From NCBI GenBank assembly GCA_963779515.1, contig CAVZYN010000015.1, positions 1 to 64,000 of the forward strand: a stretch of DNA of 64,000 nt. Reading direction: 5' to 3'. The notes below the pieces were generated by a model. That model saw only the letters and a program-made list of their open reading frames with translations, was not told where the DNA came from and made no database searches. Position numbers and translations under genes: made by a program. Shown piece by piece: positions 17,171 to 25,797 of the stretch; positions within the stretch are counted from its first letter, which is position 1; each line of letters begins with the position of its first letter. Origin of the DNA: CAVZYN01 sp963779515 (GTDB lineage Bacteria; Pseudomonadota; Alphaproteobacteria; Rhizobiales; Hyphomicrobiaceae).

Positions 17171-18006
17171 TCAAGAAGTTGCGGCTGGAAAAACTAGCGC
17201 CGGCGCGATCGGCGCGCTGTCGAGCCGCACCACGATCCCCTCCAAAGATGTCTTGGGCGCAGGATATTCCTGCATCACATAGGGGTCGTGACCGGGAATG
17301 ATGTGCCGCGGCGTCGGCGCCAGCTTCTCCAGCGTCCGATAGGCGTCGATCATTTCGCCGATATGGAAACGCGGTGGTGAACGGTCGGTTCGTCGCCATG
17401 TTCTCGTAGTAGTGCGTGGCATCCGACGCGAGCACCAGCCATCCGCGCCGCGTGTTGACGCGCACCGCCTGCAGACCGTCGGAATGTCCCGGGTGTCGGA
17501 TGCAAGACGATCCCGGGCGCAATCTCGATCTCGCCGCCGTGCATCTCCACCCGGCCCTTGAAGTTGAGGCGCACCATGCCGACCACGTCCTCGACGTGAT
17601 AGCTGTGGCCGATGCGCGGATACCGCATGTACTTGCCCGTTGCGTAGGCCATCTCGCGCGCCTGCAGATGGAAGCGCGCATTCTCGAATTTGTCGAAATT
17701 GCCGACATGATCGTAGTGCATATGCGTTAGGATCACATCGCGCACGTCACCCGCCTGCAGTCCCAGCAATGCCAAGCTCTCGACCGGACAGCGCAGAAAC
17801 GTGCGGTGGCGCTGCTTTGCCATCTCCGCCGTAAAGCCCGTATCGATCACATAGGCGCCACTCGGCCCGATCGCGACCCACGTATAGTAGTCCATCGGCA
17901 TCGGCCCATCGTGCGGATCGCCGCCGATGAAATTGTTGCGCCGCAGCGCCTCTCGCGTCGCATAGCGCAGCGCATAGACCTCATATTGCGGCAGAGCGGT
18001 CTGCAT
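17171..18006 (-). pseudogene. Metallo-beta-lactamase-fold hydrolase (N-acyl homoserine lactonase-like), two frameshifts
   Basis: The N-terminal 190 residues read cleanly and hold the HxHxDH zinc motif (LTHMHYDHVGNF) of AttM/AiiA-like lactonases and related MBL hydrolases. At about 17488 the frame shifts at HPTPG. One extra base there and another in a TTT run near 17368 break the gene. Deleting one base at each site gives HPTPGHSDGLQAVRVNTRRG, then TTAFHIGEMIDAYRTLEKL, IIPGHDP and a stop at 17171, an intact protein of about 277 aa. The conserved GHSDGLQ and GHDP motifs in other frames show that the rest is under selection. Either the assembly is wrong or the gene died very recently. Confidence 0.82.
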
Positions 18007-18117
18007 GGTGCGTCACCCGGCATGGCGCGAATCTCGAAAATCACCATATCATGCCTATTCGATGCGATGCGCTGCTACAGTGCGCCCAATTGCAACATCC
18101 AAAACGAGAGCAGTGCC

Positions 18118-18870
18118 ATGGATCTCAAAGGCTCAGTCGCGGTGGTGACGGGTGGCAATGGCGGCCTCGGCCAGCGGATTTGTCACGCCCTCGCCGCCGC
18201 CGGCGCGCATATCGCCGTGGTCTACGCCAACAGCGCCGCCGATGCTGGTGCCGTCGCCGCCGATCTGCGTCAGACCCATCAGGTCGGCGCCCATGCGTTC
18301 GCCTGCGACGTGACGTCCGAAGCGCAAGTGCAGCGCCTCGTCGGCGACGTCGTCAAGCGTTTCGGCCGCCTCGACATCCTGATCAACGACGCCGCCTACA
18401 ACAAGGCGATCCCCTTCCCCGACCTCGACAATCTCACCCACGAGGTTTGGTCGAAAATCATCGACGTCAATCTCACCGGCCCGATGCTCTGCTGCAAAGC
18501 GGTCGCGCCGATCATGCAGGCGCAGGGCCGCGGCCGCATCGTCAACATCGCGTCCATCGCCGGTCTGGCACCCAGCGGCTCTTCGATCGCCTACGCCGTC
18601 TCTAAGGCGGGTCTCATCCACCTCACCAAGTGCATGGCTGTCGCACTCGCCCCCCACACCCTCGTCAATTGCGTCGCACCAGGGCTGATCGAAGGCACGC
18701 GCATGACGGCAAACCTGCTCCCCGCCCACATCGAGCGCGCCACCAGCACATCACTCTTGAAAATTCCCGCTGACAAGGACGACTGCGCCGATCAGGTCGT
18801 AACCCTCTGCCGCACCAACACGACCACCGGCCAAACGGTCGTGATCAACTCGGGCCGCATCTTCCACTGA
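18118..18870 (+). CDS. Short-chain dehydrogenase/reductase (SDR family)
   Basis: From ATG 18118 the 250-aa protein is a classical SDR: nucleotide motif TGGNGGLG (residues 11-18), INDAAY (89-94) in place of the usual NNAG, and catalytic Ser146, Tyr159 and Lys163 (YAVSK). It reduces or oxidises a carbonyl/alcohol with NAD(P)H. The frame stays open upstream to 17806 but that part lies inside the lactonase gene and is not coding. It starts away from the divergent lactonase and abuts a convergent tautomerase gene. A ketoacid or sugar substrate is likely given the MocA-type oxidoreductase and lyase that follow, but this is inference. Confidence 0.9.
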   Translation: MDLKGSVAVVTGGNGGLGQRICHALAAAGAHIAVVYANSAADAGAVAADLRQTHQVGAHAFACDVTSEAQVQRLVGDVVKRFGRLDILINDAAYNKAIPFPDLDNLTHEVWSKIIDVNLTGPMLCCKAVAPIMQAQGRGRIVNIASIAGLAPSGSSIAYAVSKAGLIHLTKCMAVALAPHTLVNCVAPGLIEGTRMTANLLPAHIERATSTSLLKIPADKDDCADQVVTLCRTNTTTGQTVVINSGRIFH

Positions 18871-19071
18871 TCACCGCTTGGCGGGTGGTCGCTCACTGAA
18901 CAGCACGCCGCCCTTCGCCTTGTTGTGCTGCGCCAACTCGATGATCTGGATCATCACCGTCTCCGGCGGCACGTTGAAATTCTTGGCCACCGCAGTGGTG
19001 ATGTCTTGAATCAGCGCGCGCTTCTGATCGAGCGTTCTTCCTTCGACGGCATGCACATAGATCTCAGGCAT
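18871..19071 (-). CDS. 4-oxalocrotonate tautomerase family protein
   Basis: The 66-aa protein starts MPEIYVHAVEGRTLDQKR. After Met removal Pro1 would be the catalytic base of the tautomerase superfamily. The conserved helix (KRALIQDITTAVAKNF) and the strand PPETVMIQIIEL also fit. These enzymes interconvert enol and keto forms of unsaturated acids, usually in aromatic ring-cleavage pathways, and work as hexamers. The gene is tail-to-tail with the SDR, with no gap. It diverges from the Gfo/Idh/MocA gene, with the two starts 90 bp apart. Confidence 0.9.
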   Translation of the reverse strand: MPEIYVHAVEGRTLDQKRALIQDITTAVAKNFNVPPETVMIQIIELAQHNKAKGGVLFSERPPAKR

Positions 19072-19160
19072 CGGACTCTCCCGTTGTCGGCACCACTTGC
19101 TCGGATCTGGCCAGCATGACACGTTGGGCGAAACCCAGCGATCAAAACCGAGGCCACCCG

Positions 19161-20174
19161 ATGACCACATCTAACACGCCGTTGCGCATCGGCATCCTCG
19201 GTGCCGCCAAGATCGCCCGTGCCTTCATCGCCGGCGTGGCGCCGTCGCAGCTCGTCAAGGTCGCGGGGGTTGCAAGCCGCGAGGCGAGCAAAGCCGAGGC
19301 CTTCGCCAATGAGTATGCCATCCCAAAGCATTACGGCTCCTACGACGCGATGCTGGCGGATCCCAGCATCGACGCCGTCTACAATCCGCTGCCGAACAGC
19401 CTCCACGCCGAATGGTCGATCCACGCGGTGCAGGCGGGCAAGCACGTGCTCTGCGAAAAACCGCTGGCGGTGAGTGGGCAAGAGGCGCGCGCCATGTTCG
19501 ATGCCGCCAAGCGTAAGGGCGTGCATCTGGTCGAAGCCTATCCCTATCTCGCGCAGGCACAGACGCAGAAAGCGCGAGAGTTGGTCAAGAGCGGCGCGCT
19601 CGGCCGCCTGCAACTGATCCGCGCAAGCTTCGGCGTCCAGTTCACCGACATGACGAACATTCGGTTGAAGCCGGACCTCGCCGGCGGATCGCTGATGGAC
19701 GCGGGCAGCTATCCCGTGAGCCTGGTGCGCGCCATCTCCGGCGAGCGCCCCTCACGCGTGCACGCCGTCGCACGCTGGACCGAGACGGGCGTCGACAAGA
19801 CATTGGCCGCGACCCTCGAATTCGAGAGCGGCCTCATCGCCCAGATCACCTCGAGCTTCGCCACTGGCTATCACCGCCATGCGCAGATCGCAGGCGATGC
19901 CGGCACGATGGAACTGACCTATCTCAATCATCCCCCGATCGGCGGACCGCCGTCCGTGACTCTGCGGCGCGGCATCATGGTGACGCACGACGTCGAGACC
20001 ATCGACGTGCCCGGCGGCAACGGGTTCCAACTGGAAGCCGAATCCTTCGCCCGCCTCGTCAAGCAAGGGCCGTCGCAATGGACCGGCGCGACACCCGAGG
20101 AGTCGATCGACATCGCCCTGACCTTGGAGGCGCTGCTGAAGAGCGCGCGCGACAAGGCCACCGTCGCCGTATGA
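19161..20174 (+). CDS. Gfo/Idh/MocA family oxidoreductase
   Basis: The 337-aa protein has an N-terminal Rossmann fold (LRIGILGAAKIARAF) and the family motif CEKPLAV (Glu99-Lys100-Pro101), with Lys100 as the usual catalytic residue. The C-terminal alpha/beta domain contains GGSLMDAGSYPVSL. Such enzymes oxidise sugars, inositols or dihydrodiols with NAD(P). ATG 19161 is the start; the upstream open stretch contains the divergent tautomerase start. It may form a loose cluster with the lyase at 20384. A hairpin at 20200-20235 follows the stop. Confidence 0.9.
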   Translation: MTTSNTPLRIGILGAAKIARAFIAGVAPSQLVKVAGVASREASKAEAFANEYAIPKHYGSYDAMLADPSIDAVYNPLPNSLHAEWSIHAVQAGKHVLCEKPLAVSGQEARAMFDAAKRKGVHLVEAYPYLAQAQTQKARELVKSGALGRLQLIRASFGVQFTDMTNIRLKPDLAGGSLMDAGSYPVSLVRAISGERPSRVHAVARWTETGVDKTLAATLEFESGLIAQITSSFATGYHRHAQIAGDAGTMELTYLNHPPIGGPPSVTLRRGIMVTHDVETIDVPGGNGFQLEAESFARLVKQGPSQWTGATPEESIDIALTLEALLKSARDKATVAV

Positions 20175-20199
20175 TCGCAATCAGATAGCGAGAGAGAAA

Positions 20200-20235
20200 G
20201 CGGCCCGTACCATGCAAGTTTTTGGTACGGACCGC
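20200..20235. other. Hairpin in the gap after the oxidoreductase gene
   Basis: Arms GCGGCCCGTACC and GGTACGGACCGC (one mismatch) enclose a 12-base loop. There is no T-run after the stem, so rho-independent termination is uncertain. The rest of the 20175-20383 gap holds nothing assignable. Confidence 0.4.
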
Positions 20236-20383
20236 GGCGCGCGCCAGAGACTGGCCGTGCACGGCCGAAACTCGCAGTCAAAGGTTAACAATCTGCATTC
20301 GGAGTAGATTCCTGGAAGGCAAACGAGCTTTTCACTCCGGACAAGATTGAAGCCCCGTCACGCAAGCAAGGCACGGAACCCTC

Positions 20384-21742
20384 ATGGCCTCGACAGTTCT
20401 CGACAGCGACATCTTCAAGGACGTGTTCGGCAGCGCCGAGATGCGCCGCGTTTTCAGCGACGACACGACGCTCGCGAACTATGTCCGCGCCGAGGTCGCC
20501 CTCGCCGTCGCGCAAGGCGAGACCGGCGTGATCTCGCGCGCCCACTCTGATGCGATTGCCCGTCTCGCGCCAGCGATCGTCCTCGATCGTGTGGCGCTGA
20601 AACACGAGACCGAAAACGTCGGCTACCCGATCCTGGGGCTCGTCCGCCAGCTCTCCGCCAAGCTCGGCGATGCCGGGCGCTCGCTGCACTGGGGCGCCAC
20701 CACCCAAGACATCATGGATACCGCCGTTGTGCTGCAGGTGCGCGACGCCCTCGCGATCGTCGAGCGCGACATGGCCGCGGTCTCGGCAGCACTTGCCATC
20801 CTCGCTGAACGGCATCGCGACACCGCCATGGCGGGGCGCACGCATCTGCAGCAGGCGCTACCAATCACATTCGGCTACAAAGGCGCGATCTGGCTCGCCG
20901 CCATGCAACGCCACGCCGAACGGCTCGCGCAGTTGAAGCCGCGCGTTCTGGTCGCTCAACTCGGCGGCGCCGCCGGCACGCTCGCCTCCCTTGGCGACAA
21001 GGCGCTGGATGTCCGCACCGCCTACGCGCGCGAACTCGGCCTCGCCAACCCGCTCATCACTTGGCACGTCGCCCGCGACGGGTTGGTCGAGACCGTCAAT
21101 TTTCTCGCCCTCGTAACCGGCACCCTCGGCAAGATCGGCTTCGACATCATGCTGCTGATGGCAACCGAAATCGGCGAAGCTTTCGAGCCGTTCGCCGCCC
21201 ACCGTGGTGCCTCGAGCACCATGCCGCAAAAGCGCAACCCGATCTCGTCCGAAATCTTGGTTGCCAACGCCAAGGCCGTTCGCCAGCACGCGGGTCTGAT
21301 GCTCGATGCCATGATCCAGGATTTCGAGCGCGCCACGGGCCCTTGGCACATCGAATGGATCGCGCTGCCCGAGAGTTTCATCCTCACCGCCGGCGCCCTC
21401 GCGCAGGCAAAGTCGATGCTCGAGGGGCTGACGGTAGACGAGGCGCGCATGCGCGAAAACCTTGGGTTGACGCGTGGCCTCATCGTCGCCGAAGCCGTCA
21501 TGATGGGGCTCGCCCCCCACATTGGCCGCCAGCCCGCGCACGATCTCGTCTACGATGCGTGCCGCGCCGCGATTGCCTCAAAGCGCGCGCTCGCCGACGT
21601 CTTGAAAGACGACGCCCGCGTGCGCGCCGCGCTGTCTGACGCGCGCATCGACGAACTCTGCGCACCCGCCAACTACGTCGGATCGGCGCCGCGCATGACC
21701 GATGCCGTGGTCGCGCACTACAGAGCGTCTACAACCAGATAA
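20384..21742 (+). CDS. Fumarase/aspartase-superfamily lyase (adenylosuccinate lyase / 3-carboxymuconate cycloisomerase-like)
   Basis: The 452-aa protein carries the superfamily signature GASSTMPQKRNP (residues 275-286) and the early LHWGATTQDIMDTA and AGRTHLQQALPITFGYK regions. The sequence most resembles PcaB-type 3-carboxy-cis,cis-muconate cycloisomerases, and less the purine enzyme PurB, because AGRTHxQ(Q/H)A-PITFG is typical of the former. PcaB acts in the protocatechuate branch of the beta-ketoadipate pathway, but the other pca genes are absent here. The substrate could therefore be another substituted succinate. The reading frame is complete and starts at ATG 20384. Confidence 0.85.
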   Translation: MASTVLDSDIFKDVFGSAEMRRVFSDDTTLANYVRAEVALAVAQGETGVISRAHSDAIARLAPAIVLDRVALKHETENVGYPILGLVRQLSAKLGDAGRSLHWGATTQDIMDTAVVLQVRDALAIVERDMAAVSAALAILAERHRDTAMAGRTHLQQALPITFGYKGAIWLAAMQRHAERLAQLKPRVLVAQLGGAAGTLASLGDKALDVRTAYARELGLANPLITWHVARDGLVETVNFLALVTGTLGKIGFDIMLLMATEIGEAFEPFAAHRGASSTMPQKRNPISSEILVANAKAVRQHAGLMLDAMIQDFERATGPWHIEWIALPESFILTAGALAQAKSMLEGLTVDEARMRENLGLTRGLIVAEAVMMGLAPHIGRQPAHDLVYDACRAAIASKRALADVLKDDARVRAALSDARIDELCAPANYVGSAPRMTDAVVAHYRASTTR

Positions 21743-21881
21743 CCGCGCAAGCCCAGCAAACACCGGCTTCACTTTATTGTGCTCGACATGAGGCGATGAA
21801 TTTCGTTTCGGCCGTTCGCGGTTGCGGTCTAGCATTTTGACGGGTCTCACGCCGATGGACAACGAAGCAGGAGTTTCTCGT

Positions 21882-22304
21882 ATGAGTATCTTCGGAAAAA
21901 TCATGTCATCGATCTTCGGTGGCCCCGCCGCCGCCAACCCCGCGCCATCGCCGCTACCGGGAAGCGTGCCGTCTCCGGCCTCCGCAGGCGCGCCGTCGGC
22001 TCAGGCGCCGGGAGGCACGGCCACACCGTCGCCGTCCGCACTGTCGAAGGTCGATGTCGCCGACATTATGGATAAGCTCGCGGACGAATCCGACGAGGAT
22101 CTCGACTGGCGCAAATCGATTGTCGATCTGATGAAGCTGCTCGACATCGACAGCAGCCTCTCCGCCCGCCGTCAGCTCGCCGACGAATTGAAATACACCG
22201 GCGACAAGAAGGATTCAGCCACCATGAACGTGTGGCTGCACAAGCAGGTGATGCTCAAACTCGCCGAGAACGGCGGCAAGGTCCCGGCGGATCTAAAGCA
22301 ATGA
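21882..22304 (+). CDS. DUF3597 domain protein
   Basis: The 140-aa protein begins MSIFGKIMSSIFG, followed by a Pro/Ala/Ser-rich linker (about residues 15-60), then the DUF3597 domain with VDWRKS-like DLDWRKSIVDLMKLLDIDSS and ARRQLADELKYTGD. DUF3597 has a LysM-like small helical fold with no proven function. The ATG at 21882 has GGAG eight bases upstream, and in-frame ATG codons upstream lack such a site. The gene stands alone and is followed by a palindromic repeat. Confidence 0.85.
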   Translation: MSIFGKIMSSIFGGPAAANPAPSPLPGSVPSPASAGAPSAQAPGGTATPSPSALSKVDVADIMDKLADESDEDLDWRKSIVDLMKLLDIDSSLSARRQLADELKYTGDKKDSATMNVWLHKQVMLKLAENGGKVPADLKQ

Positions 22305-22305
22305 A

Positions 22306-22413
22306 GTAGGTTGGGTCGAGCAACGCGAAGACCCAACATCTCGGGCGAGGATCATGTGTTGGGTCAGCGCGCCATCGCGGAGCAAGCTCCGCATCGACGT
22401 TCGATCCAACCTA
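22306..22413. repeat. Palindromic repeat, family A variant (copy 4)
   Basis: Composite unit: GTAGGTTGGGTCGAG ... AGACCCAAC, then TGTTGGGTCAGCGC ... GATCCAACCTAC. Outer ends GTAGGTTGG / CCAACCTAC are inverted. It is related to the family A units but longer, with two hairpins, and sits between the convergent DUF3597 and transaldolase genes. Confidence 0.65.
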
Positions 22414-22427
22414 CAACAAGATGCCGT

Positions 22428-23084
22428 TCAAACAATCTTCTGCCCGGTCTTCTTCCAATCCGCGACGAACTGGGCGAGCCCCTTGTCCGTCAACGGATGC
22501 GAAACGAGTGCCTTCAGGATCGACGGCGGAATAGTCGCCACGTCCGACCCCGCAAGTGCGGCATCCTTCACGTGGTTCACGGTACGGATCGACGCCGATA
22601 GGATCTCCGTGCCAAGCAGCGGATAGTTGTCATAGATCTGGCGGATCTCGCGGATCAGCTCCATGCCGTCGAGTCCGATGTCGTCGAGCCGGCCAAGGAA
22701 CGGCGACACGAACGTCGCCCCCGCCTTCGCCGCCAGCAGCGCCTGCGTCGCCGAGAAGCAAAGCGTCACGTTGACCATCGTGCCTTCGCCCGTCAGCACC
22801 TTGCAGGTCTTCAAACCGTCCATCGTCAGCGGCACTTTGACGGCGACGTTCGGTGCGATTTTCGCCAGCACGCGGCCCTCCGCCAGCATCGTCGCGTGAT
22901 CGGTGGCGGCCACCTCGGCCGACACCGGCCCGTCGACGATCTCACAAATCTCGGCGATGATGGTCTTGAAGTCGCGGTTTGCTTTCGCCACCAAAGACGG
23001 ATTCGTGGTCACGCCGTCGAGCAGACCGGTCGCCGCCAACTCCTTGATCTCGTTGACGTCCGCCGTATCCACGAAGAATTTCAT
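22428..23084 (-). CDS. fsa: Transaldolase / fructose-6-phosphate aldolase (small, FSA-like)
   Basis: The 218-aa protein begins MKFFVDTADVNEIKELA and has GVTTNPSLVAK (residues 24-34) and VAVKVPLTMDGL with Schiff-base Lys83. These features define the short transaldolase subfamily 3B/FSA. It moves a dihydroxyacetone unit between sugar phosphates in the non-oxidative pentose phosphate pathway, or cleaves fructose 6-phosphate; sequence alone does not separate these activities. The start ATG 23084 fits the family length (214-220 aa). It is divergent from priA, an arrangement I recall from other Hyphomicrobiales. Confidence 0.93.
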   Translation of the reverse strand: MKFFVDTADVNEIKELAATGLLDGVTTNPSLVAKANRDFKTIIAEICEIVDGPVSAEVAATDHATMLAEGRVLAKIAPNVAVKVPLTMDGLKTCKVLTGEGTMVNVTLCFSATQALLAAKAGATFVSPFLGRLDDIGLDGMELIREIRQIYDNYPLLGTEILSASIRTVNHVKDAALAGSDVATIPPSILKALVSHPLTDKGLAQFVADWKKTGQKIV

Positions 23085-23186
23085 GTGTTGTCTCCTGCTG
23101 CCATCGGATCGCCTGATCGTGAGTCCTAGGCTATGTCTCCCGAATCGATTGTCTAGCCTTCGATTGAGTTGAGCGGAAGCGCAAGT

Positions 23187-25424
23187 GTGAAGACCCTGTT
23201 TGATGAAACCGACGAGACCGCGCCGGAACCTGCGCAAGCGATAGCGGGCTGCGTGCCCGTGCTCATGCCGGTGGCGCTGGACCAGACCTACGACTATCTG
23301 CTCCCCGACGGCATGGACGTCACGCCCGGCACGTTCGTGATGGTGCCCTTCGGCCCGCAAACGCGCATCGGCGTCGTCTGGGACAAGCCGCTCGGCGCAC
23401 AAAAGCCGCTTGATCCCAAGAAACTGAAATCCATCTCGGGCCCCATCGAGGACGTCCCGGTGCTCCCGCTGATGTCGCTGCGCTTCGCCGAATGGGTCGC
23501 CAAATACACGCTCACTCCCCTCGGCATGGTCGTGCGCATGATGATGAGCGCGCCCGTCGCCTTCGAGCCGGTCCGGCCGCGCTTTGGTGTGCGTGCCGTC
23601 GCCGGCGCGACACCACCGCCGCGGATGACGCCGGAACGGACGCGCGCGCTCGAGATTGCCGCCGATGGCCTCATCCGGCCGAAGAGCGCGCTCGCCGCGG
23701 AAGCCGCCTGCACCTCCGGCGTTGTTGACGGTCTCATCAAGGCCGGCTGCCTCGTCGAGGTCGCGATCCCCGAGAAGCGGTTTGCCCAGCCCAATCCGAA
23801 GAACGCAAAAGTCGAATTCCAAGGCGCCCAGGCTGAAGCCGTCGAAACCTTACGCGCCTCCGTCGATGGCAAGGTCTTCTCCGTCTCGCTGCTCGATGGC
23901 GTCACCGGCTCCGGCAAGACCGAGGTCTACTTCGAGGCCGTCGCGCGCACGTTGGAAACCGGCAAGCAGGCGCTGATCCTGCTGCCGGAAATTGCGCTGA
24001 CGTCGCAGTTCATGGGCCGCTTCCACGCCCGCTTCGGCGCCCCACCCGCCGAATGGCACTCCGCCCTCTCGCCCCCCGAACGCGCGCGCACGTGGAAGGC
24101 AACCGCGTCCGGCGAAGCCCGCGTCATCGTCGGCGCGCGCTCGGCGCTGTTCCTGCCCTATGCAGATCTTGGTCTTATCGTCGTCGACGAAGAGCACGAC
24201 CAGGGCTTCAAGCAGGACGACCGCGTCCATTATCAGGCGCGCGACATGGCGGTCGTGCGCGCGTCACTCGGAAAGTTTCCCGTCGTTCTCGCCTCGGCGA
24301 CACCCTCGATCGAGAGCCACGTCAACGCCCGTACCGGCCGCTACCGACATGTCGTGCTGCCGGGGCGGTACGCGGGCGCGGATCTTCCCGAAATCGAGCC
24401 GATCGATCTACGCTCCGATGCGCCCGACAAGAACCGCTGGCTCGCGCCAAAGCTGGTTGAGGCGATCACCGAGACCATGGCGCGCAAACAGCAAACGCTG
24501 TTGTTCTTGAACCGCCGCGGCTACGCGCCGTTGACGCTCTGCCGCAAATGCGGCACCCGCATCGAGTGCCCGCAATGCACCGCCTGGCTGGTCGAGCATC
24601 GCTTCCGCAATCGCCTCAATTGCCATCACTGCGGGTTCTCACTGCCTATCCCGGACAAGTGCCCCAAGTGCAGCGAGCCCAATGCGCTGGTCGCGTGCGG
24701 CCCGGGTGTCGAGCGTATCGCCGAGGAAGTTGCCGAACGCTTCCCCGAGGCCCGCGTCGCGCTGCTCTCGTCCGACTTGATCCCCGGCCTCACCGAAATG
24801 CGCGCCATGATCAAGAGCATCGAGGCTGGCGAGATCGACATCATCATCGGCACGCAAATTGTCGCCAAGGGCCACCACTTCCCCGACCTCGCGACCGTCG
24901 GCATTGTTGATGGAGACCTCGGCCTTGCCCAAGGCGCCGACCCGCGCGCAGGCGAACGTACGTTCCAACTGCTGCATCAGGTGACGGGCCGCGCGGGCCG
25001 CGCCTTCGCCAAAGGCACCGGTTACATCCAGACCCACATGCCGGAACATCCGGTCATGCAGGCGATCATTTCCGGCGATCGCGAAGCCTTCCTCGACCGC
25101 GAAATCCACATGCGCCAGGCCGGCGGTCTCCCGCCCTATGGCCGTCTCGCGGCGATCGTCGTCTCCGCGCGCGACAAAGAGACCGCCGAGCTCGTCGCCC
25201 GTGACGTCGCCCATCGCGCGCCGAAGTCGGAGAAAATTTTGGTGCTGGGCCCTGCCGAGGCGCCGATCGCCGTCGTCCGCGGCCGCCACCGCTGGCGGCT
25301 CCTGGTGAAAGCACCACGCGAGATGGACATTCAAGCGTATCTGCGCGCCTGGCTCGACGAGTTGCCAGCGATCAAGGGCGACATCCGTCTCACCGTCGAT
25401 ATCGATCCTTACAATTTTCTGTAA
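23187..25424 (+). CDS. priA: Primosomal protein N' (replication restart helicase PriA)
   Basis: This superfamily-2 DNA helicase of about 745 aa has a 3' DNA-binding domain at the N-terminus (VALDQTYDYLLPDGM), Walker A GVTGSGKTEVY near residue 238 and a DEEH box near 333. The zinc-binding Cys cluster at about 452-500 reads CRKCGTRIECPQC ... CHHCGF ... CPKC. Helicase motifs VGIVDGDLGLAQGADPRAGER and HQVTGRAGRA follow. PriA reloads the replisome at collapsed forks. I prefer the GTG at 23187, preceded by GGAAG; a TTG at 23169 would add six residues. The 3' end overlaps a small minus-strand gene by 35 bp. Confidence 0.95.
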   Translation: MKTLFDETDETAPEPAQAIAGCVPVLMPVALDQTYDYLLPDGMDVTPGTFVMVPFGPQTRIGVVWDKPLGAQKPLDPKKLKSISGPIEDVPVLPLMSLRFAEWVAKYTLTPLGMVVRMMMSAPVAFEPVRPRFGVRAVAGATPPPRMTPERTRALEIAADGLIRPKSALAAEAACTSGVVDGLIKAGCLVEVAIPEKRFAQPNPKNAKVEFQGAQAEAVETLRASVDGKVFSVSLLDGVTGSGKTEVYFEAVARTLETGKQALILLPEIALTSQFMGRFHARFGAPPAEWHSALSPPERARTWKATASGEARVIVGARSALFLPYADLGLIVVDEEHDQGFKQDDRVHYQARDMAVVRASLGKFPVVLASATPSIESHVNARTGRYRHVVLPGRYAGADLPEIEPIDLRSDAPDKNRWLAPKLVEAITETMARKQQTLLFLNRRGYAPLTLCRKCGTRIECPQCTAWLVEHRFRNRLNCHHCGFSLPIPDKCPKCSEPNALVACGPGVERIAEEVAERFPEARVALLSSDLIPGLTEMRAMIKSIEAGEIDIIIGTQIVAKGHHFPDLATVGIVDGDLGLAQGADPRAGERTFQLLHQVTGRAGRAFAKGTGYIQTHMPEHPVMQAIISGDREAFLDREIHMRQAGGLPPYGRLAAIVVSARDKETAELVARDVAHRAPKSEKILVLGPAEAPIAVVRGRHRWRLLVKAPREMDIQAYLRAWLDELPAIKGDIRLTVDIDPYNFL

Positions 25425-25743
25425 GTGTCTCGCCGATCATGCGAGCGGCGATCGAACAGCGGCACCATTCGAAACGGCGACCTTGTTCTGTGCGCTGGAT
25501 CCAGTCGTCGCCCCACTGCGCGTTGAGGCCAAAGTAAGCTGTAATTCCCGCAAATCCGGGGTCCGTCTCACGGAGATAGAGGGGTGCATCGTCGCATTGG
25601 ACGATCAAGCCCACCTCGTCCGCGAGTGACATCAGCCGCGTCGATTGAAGCGCGCGCACGTGGTCGAACGAAATCGCTTTCGAGTTCAGCAAGCCGCGCC
25701 TGACGAAACACAATCGCTCAAGATGGATCTCAGCAGGGGCCAT
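25390..25743 (-). CDS. Small hypothetical protein
   Basis: I do not recognise this 117-aa protein. The central part (LADEVGLIVQCDDAPLYLRETD, then GFAGITAYFGLNAQWGDDWI) reads like real coding sequence with mixed helix and strand. It has no signal peptide or membrane segment. It lies 54 bp after the lipase-like gene on the same strand and its last 35 bp overlap the 3' end of priA. No clear ribosome-binding site precedes ATG 25743, so confidence is moderate. Confidence 0.45.
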   Translation of the reverse strand: MAPAEIHLERLCFVRRGLLNSKAISFDHVRALQSTRLMSLADEVGLIVQCDDAPLYLRETDPGFAGITAYFGLNAQWGDDWIQRTEQGRRFEWCRCSIAARMIGETLTENCKDRYRR

Positions 25744-25797
25744 TCATGCTGTTTAACATTTTTGCGGCGGCCCCGTCAAAACTCTAAGGTGGATCGC

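Noticed and set aside
20384..21742. PurB (adenylosuccinate lyase) assignment
   Set aside because: The AGRTHLQQA and GASSTMPQKRNP context fits the PcaB-like branch better, and no purine genes are nearby; not fully excluded.
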